Positions 40,601 to 55,600 of a stretch of DNA of 64,000 nucleotides are shown here, in pieces. Below the pieces are notes generated by a model. It searched no databases. It saw only the letters and a program-made list of their open reading frames with translations, and was not told where the DNA came from. The stretch lies in assembly GCA_039090855.1 (NCBI GenBank), contig CM076991.1:105784021-105848020 (forward strand). Reading direction: 5' to 3'. The stretch's first letter is position 1. Each line of letters begins with the position of its first letter. The stretch is from Macrothele yani (lineage: Eukaryota > Arthropoda > Arachnida > Araneae > Macrothelidae). Position numbers and translations under genes: made by a program.

Positions 40601-43600
40601 ATATTGTGCTTTTGGCAAATACGAAATTACATCTTCAAAGACTGATAACCAAACTTCATACTATATGTGAACATTTTTTGATGACAACAAACATTACCAA
40701 AACCAAGGTTATGATGATTGGCAGACCTGAAAAAATTGAACAATATTCAGTTACCCTGGGTCTGTCATTATAGCATAATGTGAGAATATAGAATCAATAA
40801 AACACAGAATTTCCATTGCAAGGACAAACATGTCAAAACTAAATAAAATATGGAATAGCAAGTACATACATACCACAAGCATTAAAAATTAAGATATTTA
40901 ACACAATAATAATTCAGAAATTTCCATAGCAAAAACTTGGAACATCCAGAAAACTGCAGAACAATGATTTCTCACTTTCAAGAAGAAATGCTTATGGAAA
41001 ATTAATTAGCATACAGTGAATATGACAGAAGATGAATGAACAAGTGAATGTTGTGTGTGTGAGCTGGGTATCACTTCTACAATTGTTCAAACAAACCATC
41101 ACCAGTAGTTATGATATGATGGTTTGACTACTTTATCCAATGAATAGTCATACACAAATCAATACAGCCGTTATTGACAAAATTAATAGTAAATGAACCT
41201 GAGGATGCGCACACACACACCCTGGCTCCATACGATCAGATCAGACAGACAGCTGTGATGGTCAACTGCTTCACACAGCCGCAGACAGACAACCTCGGAA
41301 AATCCATGTCCGAGAGAGATTCAACCTGTCTAATTGACTGATAAGAGAGAGAAAGAAACCAGCTTGAATATAATCATTTAAAATTTCAAGATTTTTAGAT
41401 CTTTTTAACTAATATTTTTTTAGAACTTATATATAGTGCACTGAGCTCGAAAGAAACAAAGGTAAATTCAGAAATACAGCAGCATGATGAGGTACAGATA
41501 GCAAAGAACAGCTGAGGCAGAAAACCAGACAGTAGTGAGCTTTTGTAACATGACCAAGCAGTTTTAAAAAATTCTCCGAAAAAGGACAAAGCTCCCTCAA
41601 TAGACAAATTCATTTGGAAGTGTATTCATATGTACAATATGAAATGAAACATTAAATGTAGTTCAGAAAACTTAATGATCTTTGAAGATAAATTCATTTG
41701 AAAATTCTATTCATATGAACAATGTTAATGAAATAATAAAGGTAATTCAGAAAAATTAACTGAAATTCAATACAATGGTTTGTCAAACCGTTTTTGTAGA
41801 ACATTTATACAATTTTTTTCAATCAAGATGTTAAATAAACCATAAAACCAACAGAAATAATATAACAATCATAAAAAAAAATACCTTATAAAGCTTTTCA
41901 ATGGATGGATATAACGCAAGGTAGGATCAGCTGTGTAAACAAATGGGTTGGAAAATGTAAGGTTAGCACCATCTATTCTTAAAAGAAGTTGAGCAACAGC
42001 ATATGAAGGCACAGTAGATCTTGTAGTTCTACAACTGATTTGACTGCTGCTAGCAAGCGATCTGGAACATGTGAACAAAACACTTGTTAGTTCAAAACCT
42101 GTGAAGTAATATACTGCAGTGATGTTTCAGTAGAACGAATTTTCAAATATTACTTATTATAATAACATAAAAAAGAAACAGTAATAGCACAATAAACATC
42201 ATATAAATCAGAATTTGATCTCTAAAGACATTAGCTGCTCATAAGCAGATATGCTATAAATTAAGTGTTAATGTTAACAACAAATTTTAAAACATTTAGG
42301 ATTTTTCCTGTGATTAGCGTGGCTGGATGAAAAAATGGAAATGTTTGTTCTCTGTGTGTGGTCACTGCTGCTTGCTGTGTTTGTGAAAGTATAACAAAAC
42401 TTGAATAATTGCTTTAATTTTTTTCCGTTTGCAAGTAAATGTAACGGAAAACACAGGTTTAAAAAAAGTGAGCTTTTATTGCATGCTACAATGCAGCAAC
42501 TGTACTAAGTGGATGCCACTATCCAAAACACATATTAAACTACCAAGATTATCATCATTTAGTTTAGTATCCATAAGATAAATTCCCTGGGAGACTTTGA
42601 AACTGCATTACCTTGCAGAGAGAATCTAGCTGGTATCTCTTAAAATTTAATGCCGAGCAGTAAATAAGAGCGTACCAGGATCTTGTGTTTTTCATTTTTC
42701 TGTAAATTAATTTGTTCTGTAGGGATGGGCTCAGCAACTGAGACGTTTCCATCTGGTGGGGCTTAATGGCACAAGCTTTTTAATTATAGCTAATAAATCC
42801 AAAGGGCAAGAGAAATGGTGAAAATCTTCCAAATATGTGGAGACAATGTAAACAGACAAAGTCTTTGCTCTTTCCCCGTTTTTCTTTAATTAACACATAG
42901 CAACTGAAAAATTGTATTTTGACACCAATGGGAGCAGCAGTGTTAAAATACAATTTTTGTGATGATGTCAAAATATTAGGAGTGCAACTTAATTCTCGGC
43001 CACAGGCACGACACGTTAACAGCAAATTATAGCAAACGAATATGTACCTAATCAGGGAAATAATCCCCGTCATGTTGGATACATTTGAGCTATTGGTCAG
43101 GAGCTGCCGAATGCCACTGTGGAAAAAAGAGGGCTGTTTCAAGTTGATAAAGTCATCAATACTTGCGTGGACCTCCTCGACAGAAGTGAAGTGCGTATCA
43201 CTCAGGTGATGTTGCATGGAGCAAAAGAGGTGATAATCTGATGGGGCGAAGTCTGAAAAATACGTTGGGTGGAACAAAATCTCCCATCTCAGGTTAGTGA
43301 TCGTGTTTAAAGTCGTTTTCGCGGTGCGAGGACGCGCGTTATCCTGAAGCAACAAGGACCGACCTTCTACCCTTGCCGGTGTATGGCCTTTTCGCCTCCA
43401 GTGTGTCACTCACACGAATGAGTTGCTGACAATAACGCTCAGCATTGACCGTTTCACCAGGTTTGAGTAACTCATAGCGTACAACACTGCACAGATCCCA
43501 CCATATGCACAGCAACAACTTCCTGGCATGAATATTCAGTTTGGCAGTACTGGTGGTAGGCTGACCTGGAAAAACCCATGATTTGCGCCACTTAGGATTA

Positions 43601-46600
43601 TCGTAGAGGATCCACTTCTCATCACAGGTTAAAATCTTGCGGAGGAAATCCTTCTTCTTGAATCTGGAGAGCAAGGACACAGCAACATCATAGCGCCTAG
43701 ACTTGTTCGCAGCTGCGAGTTGGTGGGGCACCCAACGGCCCTCCTTGTGAATCCATCCAAGCTTGTGCAGGCGCTTTGCAATGGCTTGCCGTGTTACTCT
43801 GAGTTCTTCGGCGAGCTCCGACTGTGTGTGACAGGGATCCGCGTCCAACAGTTGTTCCAGTTCCTCATTGTCAACTTTCTATGGCTGTCTGTCCTGGACG
43901 TTCTGCATCATGGAGATAGAAATTTCCCTGTTTAAACCGCTAAAACCACTTCTTACACGCATTGTAGGACACAGCAGCCTCACCCAAAGCAACACAGATC
44001 ATTTGCTGGGCTTCCGTGGCACTTTTTTTTCAGCTGAGACGCGAACAGGAGGCATTGCCTCAAATGTTGCTTCTTGAACAATGTTGCTTTCACCATCGAC
44101 TTTTGTCCCTTCTGTCACTACAGCTGTGAGTGATTGTGGTTGCCTGGAAAGCTGTTGGATGGTGCTGCAATCAGCCATTATTGCACACTGTTATTTGCAT
44201 TTGTCGACGTTCTATGATCGCTTGCAGTTCGGGGCCGAGAATTAAGTTGCACACCTAATACAATTTTTCAGTTGCTGTGTGCTAATTACAGAAAAACATG
44301 GAAAGAGCGACGCCTTTGTCTATATCTGAATTGAGTAATTTTAGAAACTGATATGCAGGTAGTTAAATAAGTGCAAAACTTTGAATTTCCACATCTTTAA
44401 AGTTTGCTTTTAGTTAGCACTGTTTGTGAATCATCTAAATTCTCACAGAAACAAACAAACAAATAATGTGCTGCAAAAACAGCTTATCTTTTTTAACACA
44501 CAGTATGATACCTTGAAATCTAATTTACTCACTCTGATAATTCAATTATTTTTCATTGTTATTAAAGCTCTGAAAGCAATTGACTCATATTTACATGTCT
44601 GAAAGTTGAAAAATGACCGAACTACAAATCTTTATTTAAATTCCTTACAGCTTGAAATTTGTTTGTAATGTCTTCACATTGCTTTCTGTAGATGCAGTTA
44701 GTTTTTTTGTTTTTTTCTGAAAGCACTGTATTCAACTCATACAGTGCCTCATTATATCAACTAAGAATGCTAAACCTTGCTCCCTCAATTTAAAGAATGT
44801 AAAAACAATATTTCTTAAATCATTTTTGTTCTTCATGACAACATCAAATGTATGTGGGAAAACTAAGATTGCAACAGGATTGAATAGCTGTGCATAAAAT
44901 TTCGTCCTAGTGGGCAATTGAAATTCCTAGATTACTCTTCGTGCTGACAGTTTAAAATTACCACTGCTGATAGTTTTCACATTACGGCAAATTACTATCA
45001 AGAAAGATACTTAACCTCCCTACAGGTGCACATTAGTAGACCTGTGAAACTATGTAAGTAAGTACACTGTTTGATAGGGAGGAAATAAATAGATTTGTTG
45101 ATTCTGCAATAAGCTAATATTGATATGTAAAAGTTCATTACCTTTCAACTCTGCAAGGCAAATCATCCAAAAATATTTCAACTTGACTACCAATATTCAG
45201 ATTAGTTCCCCTGAGATAAAGCCTTGTTCCACCTGACTGAGGACCAATTCTTGGATAAATACCTTTAAGTTCAACACTCTGAAAAAAATAATTAAAATAG
45301 AATATTTTTATTACACAGGGACATTTCATATATATTATACAAAATGCTTAGATGAAATATGTATAATAACACTAGTTACAAAAGTAACCAATATTATATG
45401 GTATGCAGTAAAATATATAAAATATATTGGCTAAGTTCAATGATAACCTACACCATATAAATTATGTTCTACATGTGCTGATACATATTAACACATGTAG
45501 AACAGAATTTCATATTTCTATAGGTTACCATCGACCATTGCCTATATACCTACACAACATGTAATTCATTTTCAAAGCCAAAAATTAGTTTGGATACATA
45601 TCAAGTTAGCTGCATTTATCTAAAATAGTGACACTATTTTTTTTACTTAAAAAGCCTCACTAGAGGTTAAATAAAACTGAATGGGCAACATAGATTGCTT
45701 TTTATTTCTCAACTCATAAATAGTTCAAAGTAACAATCCCATATTTCAAGTTCAAAGCACAGATGAGAGTAACTGCTTCTGAAAAATGTTGACTCCAATA
45801 CACTGCTAAGTGAATAATTTACTGAAAAACAGACACTTAAAAAGCATTGGCATGCAAATGTGACAGTAATAGATGAAGCTTAATATTTTAGATGCCTTTC
45901 CCATATTTCAAAATTACAACTTGGTAATGATTAGGGTTCCACATAATTTTTATCAAGCATGTATGGAAATGACATACCAAAAAGGCCATTGACCAACAGT
46001 ATCACTGATAATGTCACAATGAACAAAATGCAAATATACTAACTGCCTTGATGAAGTTGAGCCATAAACATAGCAGAAAGACAGTTGATAAATACAGATA
46101 TTGTTCCCAAAATGTTGAAATGTGTATCCTAAATATCAAACTTGTTGTTGGAGATAAAAATTTGATCTCACACATAAGTGATTCGGAATCCATGTAACCT
46201 ATGACAGCATAAATTTCCAGCAGATTTCAAGAAAAACATCTTATGCATCTGAGATCTGTTTCAAAGTCTGGCTTATACATCTAAGATCTGTCTACATTAA
46301 GAACAGTGTATTTGGGAATTAACAGTGCTGCTGTACAGGTAGGACTTGGTTTATGCCACTTCAATTTACACTCCTTTCACTTTTGCATCTCTTATAGATC
46401 ATGACTGGAGAGGGTGATGGATCACGACTCTATTCGACTTCCTAGACACACAGGTGGTTCCGACATTGTAATAAAACTTACTTTATAATAAAACTATAAT
46501 TCTAAATGACTAAACTACAGCCTAAAATTTAAATAATTAAACAAACACATACTATAAAACGCGACAAGAAAAAGCAAATTACATTAACCTGGATCCTGTG

Positions 46601-49600
46601 TATTAACTAGACAACAGGATGCCAAAAGGTTAAGACCATCAGTGTCCTCCTAACCTTTACTAAAACTTAATACTTATGGACAACACTCAACGGAATTTCT
46701 GAGGCTATTCAAGTGTCCAACAATGTTACTGTGAGAAACTGCTGGAAGTCATGCAACATCATGAAAGGGATCTCCAACATTTCAGTGGCATGAAGTGTCA
46801 AAATCATGTACAATGGGGTCTGGCTAAGCTTTGGCCTGACTATATTCTGGATTTGCAAGAGCTCAACATTACCTTTGTGCCAATAACAGAAAATGTGACA
46901 GAGATAGCAAAACAAATAGGACTAGATGATGAAGTTGGTGACATAAATGAGCTCTTTGAGAGTCCTAGCAAACAGCTTTCAATGGAAGATTTAGAATCAC
47001 TTGATGAACTGTCCAAAGAAGGCACAGAGGAAAGTGAAGCTGAATCTGCAATGCCGGTCAGAACACCAACAGTGAAATCAATGCAAGTGGCTATTGCTCT
47101 GATTAATAAAAAGTGTGAAACCTTTTCTAGCAATGGTCCAAACTGGGAGCAGAGCTCAGCCATTAAGAGATGAACTGAGACACTTCTACAGCCATACTAG
47201 AATTTATTATCAGAAAAGAAGTAAAACAAATAGACATCCATTCTATCATTCTTGAAGTAGTAAATTTTCTTTTTCTTAAACATTATACAATTTTCAATAT
47301 GTAAATTTCGTAAAATAAATTTTCAAGTATTTTGTGTTTCTTACAGAAAATCTTGGAATGGAACCTAATGTATTTACATATGTTGCCATTATATTTTTTG
47401 CTTCAATTAACACCAGAAATCTCGAGAACCTAATACTGAAATAAACAGAATCCTATCTGTATTTCCAAAACATCATTAATGTACTTACATTTTAACCAAT
47501 AAAAGAAAAGATTTCTTAGAACATATGGTATCATGAAAATATAGTAATTCAAATTTCTACATATTGCACTAAGAGCAATTTTCTGAAAAACACACCAGAC
47601 CAATAGAGGAAGAAATTAAAAGTTCTTAAAAAAACGAACCTTATAATGGAACTTTTCTTGAGCACTTGTAACACCGGCTCTATTGCCTACAACTACTAAA
47701 GCTTGCATTGGACCACTTAAGTTTATTCCAGAACGACAAACCACCCTATAAAAAAAATTGGCAACTGTTTATGGAACATACAGTTATACATACAGAACAT
47801 ACAGTTTATGGAACATAAGTTACAGATAAATGTATGCATGCACACATCATGGAAACAAAGTTGAATCAAACTCTCAGAAGGCGACATGTTTCAACATTTA
47901 GTTCATTAGATGAACTATACTCTCAGAAGGTGACATGTTTTGTCCGATTAGTTCGTTAGATGAACTATCCGAATGTAAGTTGCTTCAACAAGGTTACAGT
48001 TATGTATGTAGTAGTACCCATGCACATTTGAAAGGTATAGATGGTTTTACAATTGCATATGAATACAATGTCAGGTTTGCATGCCCTTCTACCACATTAG
48101 TTGCTGAAAATGTTAAGTGAACCCATCAAAATTTGAATGAAAGTCATCACATAACTATTTGATTGTTAGTAGATGAGCTAAAAACACACACACACACACA
48201 CACACACACATACCACATTTAAATGAAGATCTCTGCAAAAGAGAATTAAACTCAAGACACAGTGCCCAGTGCTGTCTTCCTAATTTTTGGCAACCGGCTT
48301 GTTCATTCAGTGACACAGCCAAAAAAAAATTTTTGTTGCAAAAGAGAAGATCCACTCTGAATCAAATTATTAAAAATATATAGTTAGGAAGGAACTGTAT
48401 AAAAATTCTTTCCCTAACTTTATTATTACAATACATTACTTTTCAGGGAACAAATCTTGAATTTTAATGCAGCAAATAATCTTTAGGAAACAGGTTGCAA
48501 TTTTACGAGACATCTTATAGCAATCTGATTATGCAAATAGTTCATAGCTCCATCTATTTTCTGAGTCTTTGTAACTTTTATTGTATGTGATACCTTTTCT
48601 ACAGCCACAATTTCACAAATGGAGTTGCAAATGGAGATTCTTGTACAAATGGAGTTGCAAATGGAGATTCTTGTAAGCACACTAGTTTCAAATAGCAATG
48701 CAACACTATCCATGGTAACAAGATGTTTGCTTGTCCCACACTGTAATAACCTACTATGAAGTATCAGACAAGATACCTCTGACATGCTGCATTCCAAAGG
48801 AAAGATAATTTTCAAAGCAAAACACAAAATGTTATGTTAGGATGTTGCTCAGTAGCAGTCATTTTCAACTGTGATGTTACTAAACACATAGTAAACAATT
48901 AAAGGCTTCATTGAGTCTGCAATGCACTCGTCACCTCCCATCATTGGAGTACAAGTGGAAATGAGACTCAAACCAAATTACTAATTTCCAATCCTCCACA
49001 GTAAAGTTTTGGTGCCTCTGAGCCCATTGAAAATGTGCAACTTTGTGACTTACTGTTAAAAGAGGCTTCTTCTGTGGTACTCTGCTCTAGATGTCCATCG
49101 CATGCAGTTCTCGTCACAATGTCTTTTTGGAAATTGGTTGGAGTGGACTTTCATTGACTGTTTGGAACAATTGTTGCCAGTTTGAAACCAATTTGTAGTT
49201 ACTAGGCGTGAAAAATGGTGGTGGTTCCTGTTGTTGAGAATTGTTTACTAGCCATAGAAACATTGCCGCTTTGCAGTTGACTGGGAACTACATCACTGTT
49301 TGTAAACCCGCTGGACAGTACACTTAGACACACCAAAAAATTGGGCGACTTCCTTCCTTTTGTGTCTGTGGACACGGCCAAACATGATGGCTCCTTTTTG
49401 CCACTCAGTAATGTCTATTTTACGACCCATATTGCAGACTAAATTCAACATAAATGTTGCTCTTCACCACTGCACGAGACAGAAATGATCCTGTAGACCC
49501 CGTCAGTGCTATGTATCTCCCAACAATGCTATTATGGCACCCTCTGTGCAACCGGTAATTACCTACAGTCATTTCTGTTAGGGGTGACTAATATTTTGTC

Positions 49601-52600
49601 TGGTGTGCTTACTACCTAGCCATCAAGACATCAGATTTTTGGAAGATATTGCACATGAAAAACAATCAGATAGGTATTTACTTAATTCTATTTTAACTTG
49701 AAGAACTTTCAATTAATCTTCTTTTCTTCTGAGTTCTTTCGGTTTTATAGATGTTTCTGGCCTATAGATTGAGAAAAGGCCTTGACGAAAATCCAGAGGC
49801 CAGAAACTTCTGTAAAACCAAAAGAACTCAAAAGAAGGGGAGATTAATTGAAAGTTCTTCAAGTTAAAATAGAATTAAGTAAATTTATCTAAGTAAAGCC
49901 TTGAGTTAGTGTTTTAAATCAGATAGGAACTGGAGAACAGAATATGACTGAGACATTTCAGTACAAAATATTTAATGGACAAAGCTGTTATGAAAACACT
50001 GATGTATCTGACATCAAATTAGAGTAGCTAACACAAATGCTTTAGGAGAAAGCTCATCACCCAATTTGTTCAGAACTTCAAAAGACTTGGAGATGCAATA
50101 AACAATCTGATAGAAATGCACAGAAAATTAAAACTAAATCTTAAAGAAAAATATTTCAGTGAACTGTTAGAATGTTATGCAATGATTCAGGTTTAACGGG
50201 GCTGTAATTGCATAGAAAGGAAGACAGAATTTTAAAAAAATTAATAGAAGACTGAAGAATGAAGATCAATCAGTACCCCCCCCAAATGAAAGAACTATTT
50301 GATATGATCCAAAAGGAATTTCCCACTTTAGAGACTTGGGGACTAAACACTGAAGTGTTGACAAAGGTATTCAAGGTACCACATAAAATAATTACTTTCT
50401 AAAAAACGATTTGTGATTAAAAGAAAACAACTGCAGTATCAAAATTATTGGACAAATATAGAAGAAAGCACAGATGAAAGATGTGATGCTTTTAATCTCT
50501 GAAGAAATTGGGCCACAGATTATTGAACAATAAATAGTAGAGCAAACATGGCAGTGACTAAATTTTCATTTTATGTTCGTTGAAAATAATGTGTATGTTT
50601 AAAAAAAATCATGCTTGAAAAACTATTGTTTTGTACAGATTTCAACCTACATGGTGACCATCAGAAGAAATTAACAGAGAAAGTGTGGGACAAACAGTAT
50701 TACACTGAAGAGCTACATGTTACCTGTCTAGTAACGAGTAGCACCACCTTTCGCCCTGATGACGGCAGCAATTCATCTTGGCATGGACTCGACAAGACAC
50801 CGGAAGCGTTGGGAAGCCATACAGATCCACAACCCCTGAACAAGCTCTCACAGTTCACGAAGATTTGATGGAGGGGGGTAAGAGCCTCGAACAACTCTCT
50901 CGATGGCATCCCAGATGTGCTTGATGGGATTGAGGTCAGGTCGGTGGAGTGTTCATCCAACCGTTCTGATACAATTCGGGAGCAGGAGCAATGGCACGGT
51001 GCATTGTCTTGTTGCAGGACGAGGTCCCCAGTAGGATGTTGAAGATGCACAAACGGAAGCAAATGGTCATCCAGGATATCCCGGTAACATTGACCTGTGA
51101 GGGACGATGTCACACATACCAGGGATCCCATTTCAGCCTACGTAAACAGTCCCCAGACGAGAATGCCACCCCAGCAGCTTGAAGAATACCCTGTTGGCAA
51201 GAAGGATCCATCACTTCATGTGGTTTGCGCCGTACTCGTATCCTGCCATCCGCACGTAGCAACGTGAATCTCGACTCATCAGTCCAGGCAACATTTTTCC
51301 ACGTGTCTAGGGTCCAGTGGCAATGTTCCCACGCCCATGCTAATCTTTGCACCCTGTGCGGTCAGCAGCAGTACCCTTGTGAGACGATGGCTTCTGTACC
51401 CCATAGCGAGGAGATGGTCCTGGATGGTGTGGTTGCTTACACGTTTTTGTGCACCAGCGTTAAATTGCCGAGTCATTTCTTGCACTGTGGCCCGTCTATC
51501 TGCTGTTACAATGCGAGCTAGTCGACAATGATTCCGCTCATCCACACGCTGTTGTCCACGGAAGTTGGCCCTTGCAGGGATGGTTTTATCGGATTCGATG
51601 TACTCACGGTGCACCCGTGACGCAGTGGCTCATGAAAATCCCAGTGCCTGCACGACTTCCGAGAGGGAGTGACCCATTTGTCGGGCCCTGACAATTTGCC
51701 CATGATCAAATGCGCTTAGATCCTTTGTCTTACACATACTGCATCCGACTCTTACTGATTCCTGTCGCATCACTCCTTAAATTGTCGGATCGCTGCATAC
51801 GTCATGTTGTTTCCATTTACAGGGCACAGTGCCACACTTGCATAACACCAGCTGTCTCTGATTCAATTGCTCTTCAGTGTATATGACTCAAACTACTGTT
51901 TTGTAGATTGCTATATCAAACAAAAGGAGCACACACAACCAATGAAGAAAATAATCACAGAACTCTTTTCGAGGACTCAATGCCGCATTACTGTTTCACA
52001 AGCAAATATAAGTAACAATCAATTCTTTTTTTTAATTCTTTTACTTCAAAATTTGATTGAACATAATAATAAGTATATTGTTAAATTTTCTTCTAATTTT
52101 GTGAAAAATTATCTGCTTTTATTAAAAAAAAAGTTATGTGTGTGTGTGCACCCTATAGATGTTTGAGAATCATAAATTTCTACAGAAACATAAATTAATG
52201 AACATGAAAATACAGTATAACATTAAAAAATTATCTTCTGAGGATTTGCCTACATCCAGGGTCAGCAACATTCTGCTCGTGAGCCAGATATGGCTCTTTG
52301 CGAATCGAAATATGGCTTTTTTTATACTTAAAGGAATGGAAAAATTTGCAAAGTTTCAGTTTCTACTTTGACATAATCCTACTTCAACAAAAAAATCCCA
52401 TTTACTCTTCAACATGAGAGACAGGAACCTAAAAATATTAAACCCTTGACGATGACTGAAAACCTTATTTTTCATGTTTGTGTATCTGTAAGTGATTGTG
52501 GGCTGTACAGCCACGACCCATTGTTCAAGATCGTTCTCTCTCTTTCTCTCTCTGGTGTGGACGGCCCTACACCCATTACACCTCTGTGCAACTCCACGGC

Positions 52601-55600
52601 TTGGTTCAAAGTTCAGTTCAGAGGAGCAACGGAGCATTCTATTCGCCAGCCAGTGAGTCATTGCTCAGCCGGCGAAATGTGAATTGAGAAGTTCACTCAC
52701 AGATAAGTCTCCAGACTTGTGAAAATAATGCAGTACCAACCGGACATTGAAAATCTGGCAAGCAAGATGCGGGGACAGATTAGCAGTAGTCGCTAAGACT
52801 AAAGTTTGTTAAAATTGTAATTTTTTTTTTCATTTCGAATATGTTTGTGACTAACGAGCTGAAAAACTGGCATCATCAAAAAACCGAACTCTGAATAATT
52901 TTTCTCCCTTCGTTTTTTTGCTTTCTCTGTGTTTTTCTCTTTAAAAGACAGTTGCTATCGGTACTCTGTTAGCTATGCAGGTCTGTTTCATCCTGCTTTA
53001 AAGTGGAGATTCCGTGAAACTTCGATTCCGCTATATATATTAATTCAAAGCGGAATAATATTAAATATGTATAATCAAGATCTATATTAAATATTGTGCA
53101 TACATTTTCACAAATTTTGCTGTGTCGGCCAGGGCTGCAGTGGACGCCACAGTTCGCGTTGCCGCTATTCGTGGCTCTTCTAAAAGTAAATTTACGACTA
53201 TCTGACCCTTCTTAAGTGCCGAGTTGCTGATCCCTGGCCTAGGTCATGATAAATGAATTTTGGTTTTGCAAGGGAATGAGAAGTATGAGTTGTCAGATGT
53301 AATATTGTTTTTAAAAACAACGTGTTCTGTTTAAAAGAGATTTCGCTTAGAACTGTGTGAATACTGTATCAAAAAACTGTGTATTACCAATAGAAAATAG
53401 TTGTTTACCTAACAGAAATGCTGTATTCCACAGGAACACAGGGAATTCCTCCAATTGTGATTTTATCTTGTATTTCTTCTTCACTTGAACCTAAATTACT
53501 TCCCTCTATAGTGACCAGAGTCCCACCTTCTAATGGTCCACTTAAAGGATGTATCTATGATGAGAGAAATTCACACAATAAAGAAATAATAAAACTGAAA
53601 AAAAAAATCAAAATTCATCACAATAAAAATACACCATATCACAGGCAAAAAAAAAAAAAAAAAGACAGAGCAGTGAATGTCTTTGATTCTGATTCATGAT
53701 GAATAGTTAACACGAATGCTTTGTATGATTTTACAAACTAAGACCAATGATGATAAAAATACAATGCATCATACCATATGACACAAAAGTTTCATACATC
53801 TTTGCTACTACACTATCTACCAACAAGTAATTGGACACCCCTGCAATCGACGATATCTGCGGTCGTGATATGCGTCACGGCCGCCGCCGTTAAATATCGT
53901 GTGGGAAATAACAACGCAACCAGTCGCATGCAAGATACCACACACTTCGGAGCTCTCTTATTTCGAGAAAGGTGTAATCGTCGGGTATCACAGAAATGGC
54001 CGATCCATACGTGACATATCCAGCGAGTTGAAGTACCCAAAATCGACAGTGGCCTACGTGATTGGCAAGTGGAAGATGAGAGGTGACTGTCGGAATGTGC
54101 ACTGACCCGGCAGACCAACAAAACTGGTAGTTAGAGACCGACGGGTGCTGGCCAGAGAAATTCAGAAGAACCGCAACAAATCGATGAGGCACATCCGCGA
54201 GGAGTTTCAACAGGCATCCGGGAGTGTTCTTTCGATGAATACTATCTGTAAGGAAGCCCATCTGCTTGGTTATCATGGACTTGCTGGCGCCCACAAGCCT
54301 TTGATCACCAAGTCCAGTAGCGCTGATCGGTTAACGTGGTGCAAAGAACGTTGACAGTGGACCGTTGAACAGTGGAAACAGGTTCTCTGGAGTGACAAAT
54401 CAAGGTTCACCCTCTACCATTCGGATGGCAGGGTCTGGGTTTGGCGTCTGCCTGGAGAATGCCTCCCGCCGGAATGTATTGTGCCAACTGTGAAGTTCAG
54501 CGGCAGTGGAATTATGCTATGGGGGTGTTTCTCCTGGTATGGCATGGGACCCTTGGTCGCAATTCCTGGTAGACTCAATGCCGAGACCTACTGCACCATT
54601 TTGGATGACCATGCGCTTCCTAGGTTGTGGCAGTTTTACGGGGTGGACCCATGTTACTTTCAGGATGACAATGCCACCTGTCATGTTGCGAGGTCCACCA
54701 TGGCTTGGTATGGTGACAATGGGGTTAATCGAATGGACTGGCCTGCGCAAAGCCCAGACCTTAACCCTATCGAGCACCTCTGGGACGAGTTGGAGCGTCG
54801 ACTTAAGGGGTGTCCCCACCGTCTGAAATCGGTGAAGGAACTGACCTGTCTTCTCCAAGCCGAGTGGAAGAAAATACTGGTAGCCGTCATACAACACCTG
54901 GTTGAGAGTATGCCCCGAAGGGTCGCACCTGTAATCACCGCTCGTGGAGGCTCCACCAACTATTGAAGGTGAATAAACTTCGTTTTCATTTGCTATCACA
55001 GGTGTCCAATTACTTGTTGGTGGATAGTGTATAATACTAAACAGTTCTAAAGATTATAAAACCATGGGAATTTTTTTTTTTTTTTTATGGAAAGCACTAT
55101 GTACTGCACTTGTATATACAGGATGGGTGTCCAGGATGAAACTGATTGATAAGAAAAATTAATAACTTTCCATGCAACAATGATATGTGCATTCTGTTTG
55201 CACCAATAAATGTGAAAAGACAGCAAGTTTCACATACATGCCAATGGGCAGCAAGCGGTGCATGTGCAGCTGTGCTGAGATGGGTTGAGCCAAAAAGCCC
55301 AAAGCCGAGCCTGGGTATGGACTCGGGCTCTTGGAGAGAAAATTTTCTCTTTTTTTTTTTAATGTAATTTTGTGATTTAGCACACGAGTCTTTTCTTATA
55401 CTTTCTAATTTTCAAATACAATTCTTCAGCAACTGGGTCTGGGTAGAGAGAGGAGAATTGGAAGGGCTATTTATTCTAGGCCTGAGTAGCAAATGCCATA
55501 GTCTGTGCATTACTAGATTTCTGCAAAGAAGGAAAAGCTTCTTCATGAGCTATAGATAGTAGATTGCACACAGACCAAATTTTTGTCCCCCACTTCCATT

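Larger units (their letters stand above)
42855..44320. repeat. Short palindromic element split by a mariner insertion
   Basis: gacaaagtctttgctctttc...caactgaaaaattgtatt (from 42855) is matched in reverse by caatttttcagttg...gaaagagcgacgcctttgtc (ending 44320). With the mariner (42976-44258) removed, about 180 bp of foldback sequence remains. The left inner part is itself a hairpin (aaaaattgtattttgacac against gtgttaaaatacaattttt). Confidence 0.7.

Noticed and set aside
46751..47173. An independent host gene encoding an acidic 140-aa protein
   Set aside because: The sequence fits the C-terminus of a pogo/Tigger transposase and continues in other frames, so it is a relic.
48613..48674. CRISPR-like or functional tandem array
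   Set aside because: Only two 30-bp units with no spacer; a simple duplication in eukaryotic DNA.
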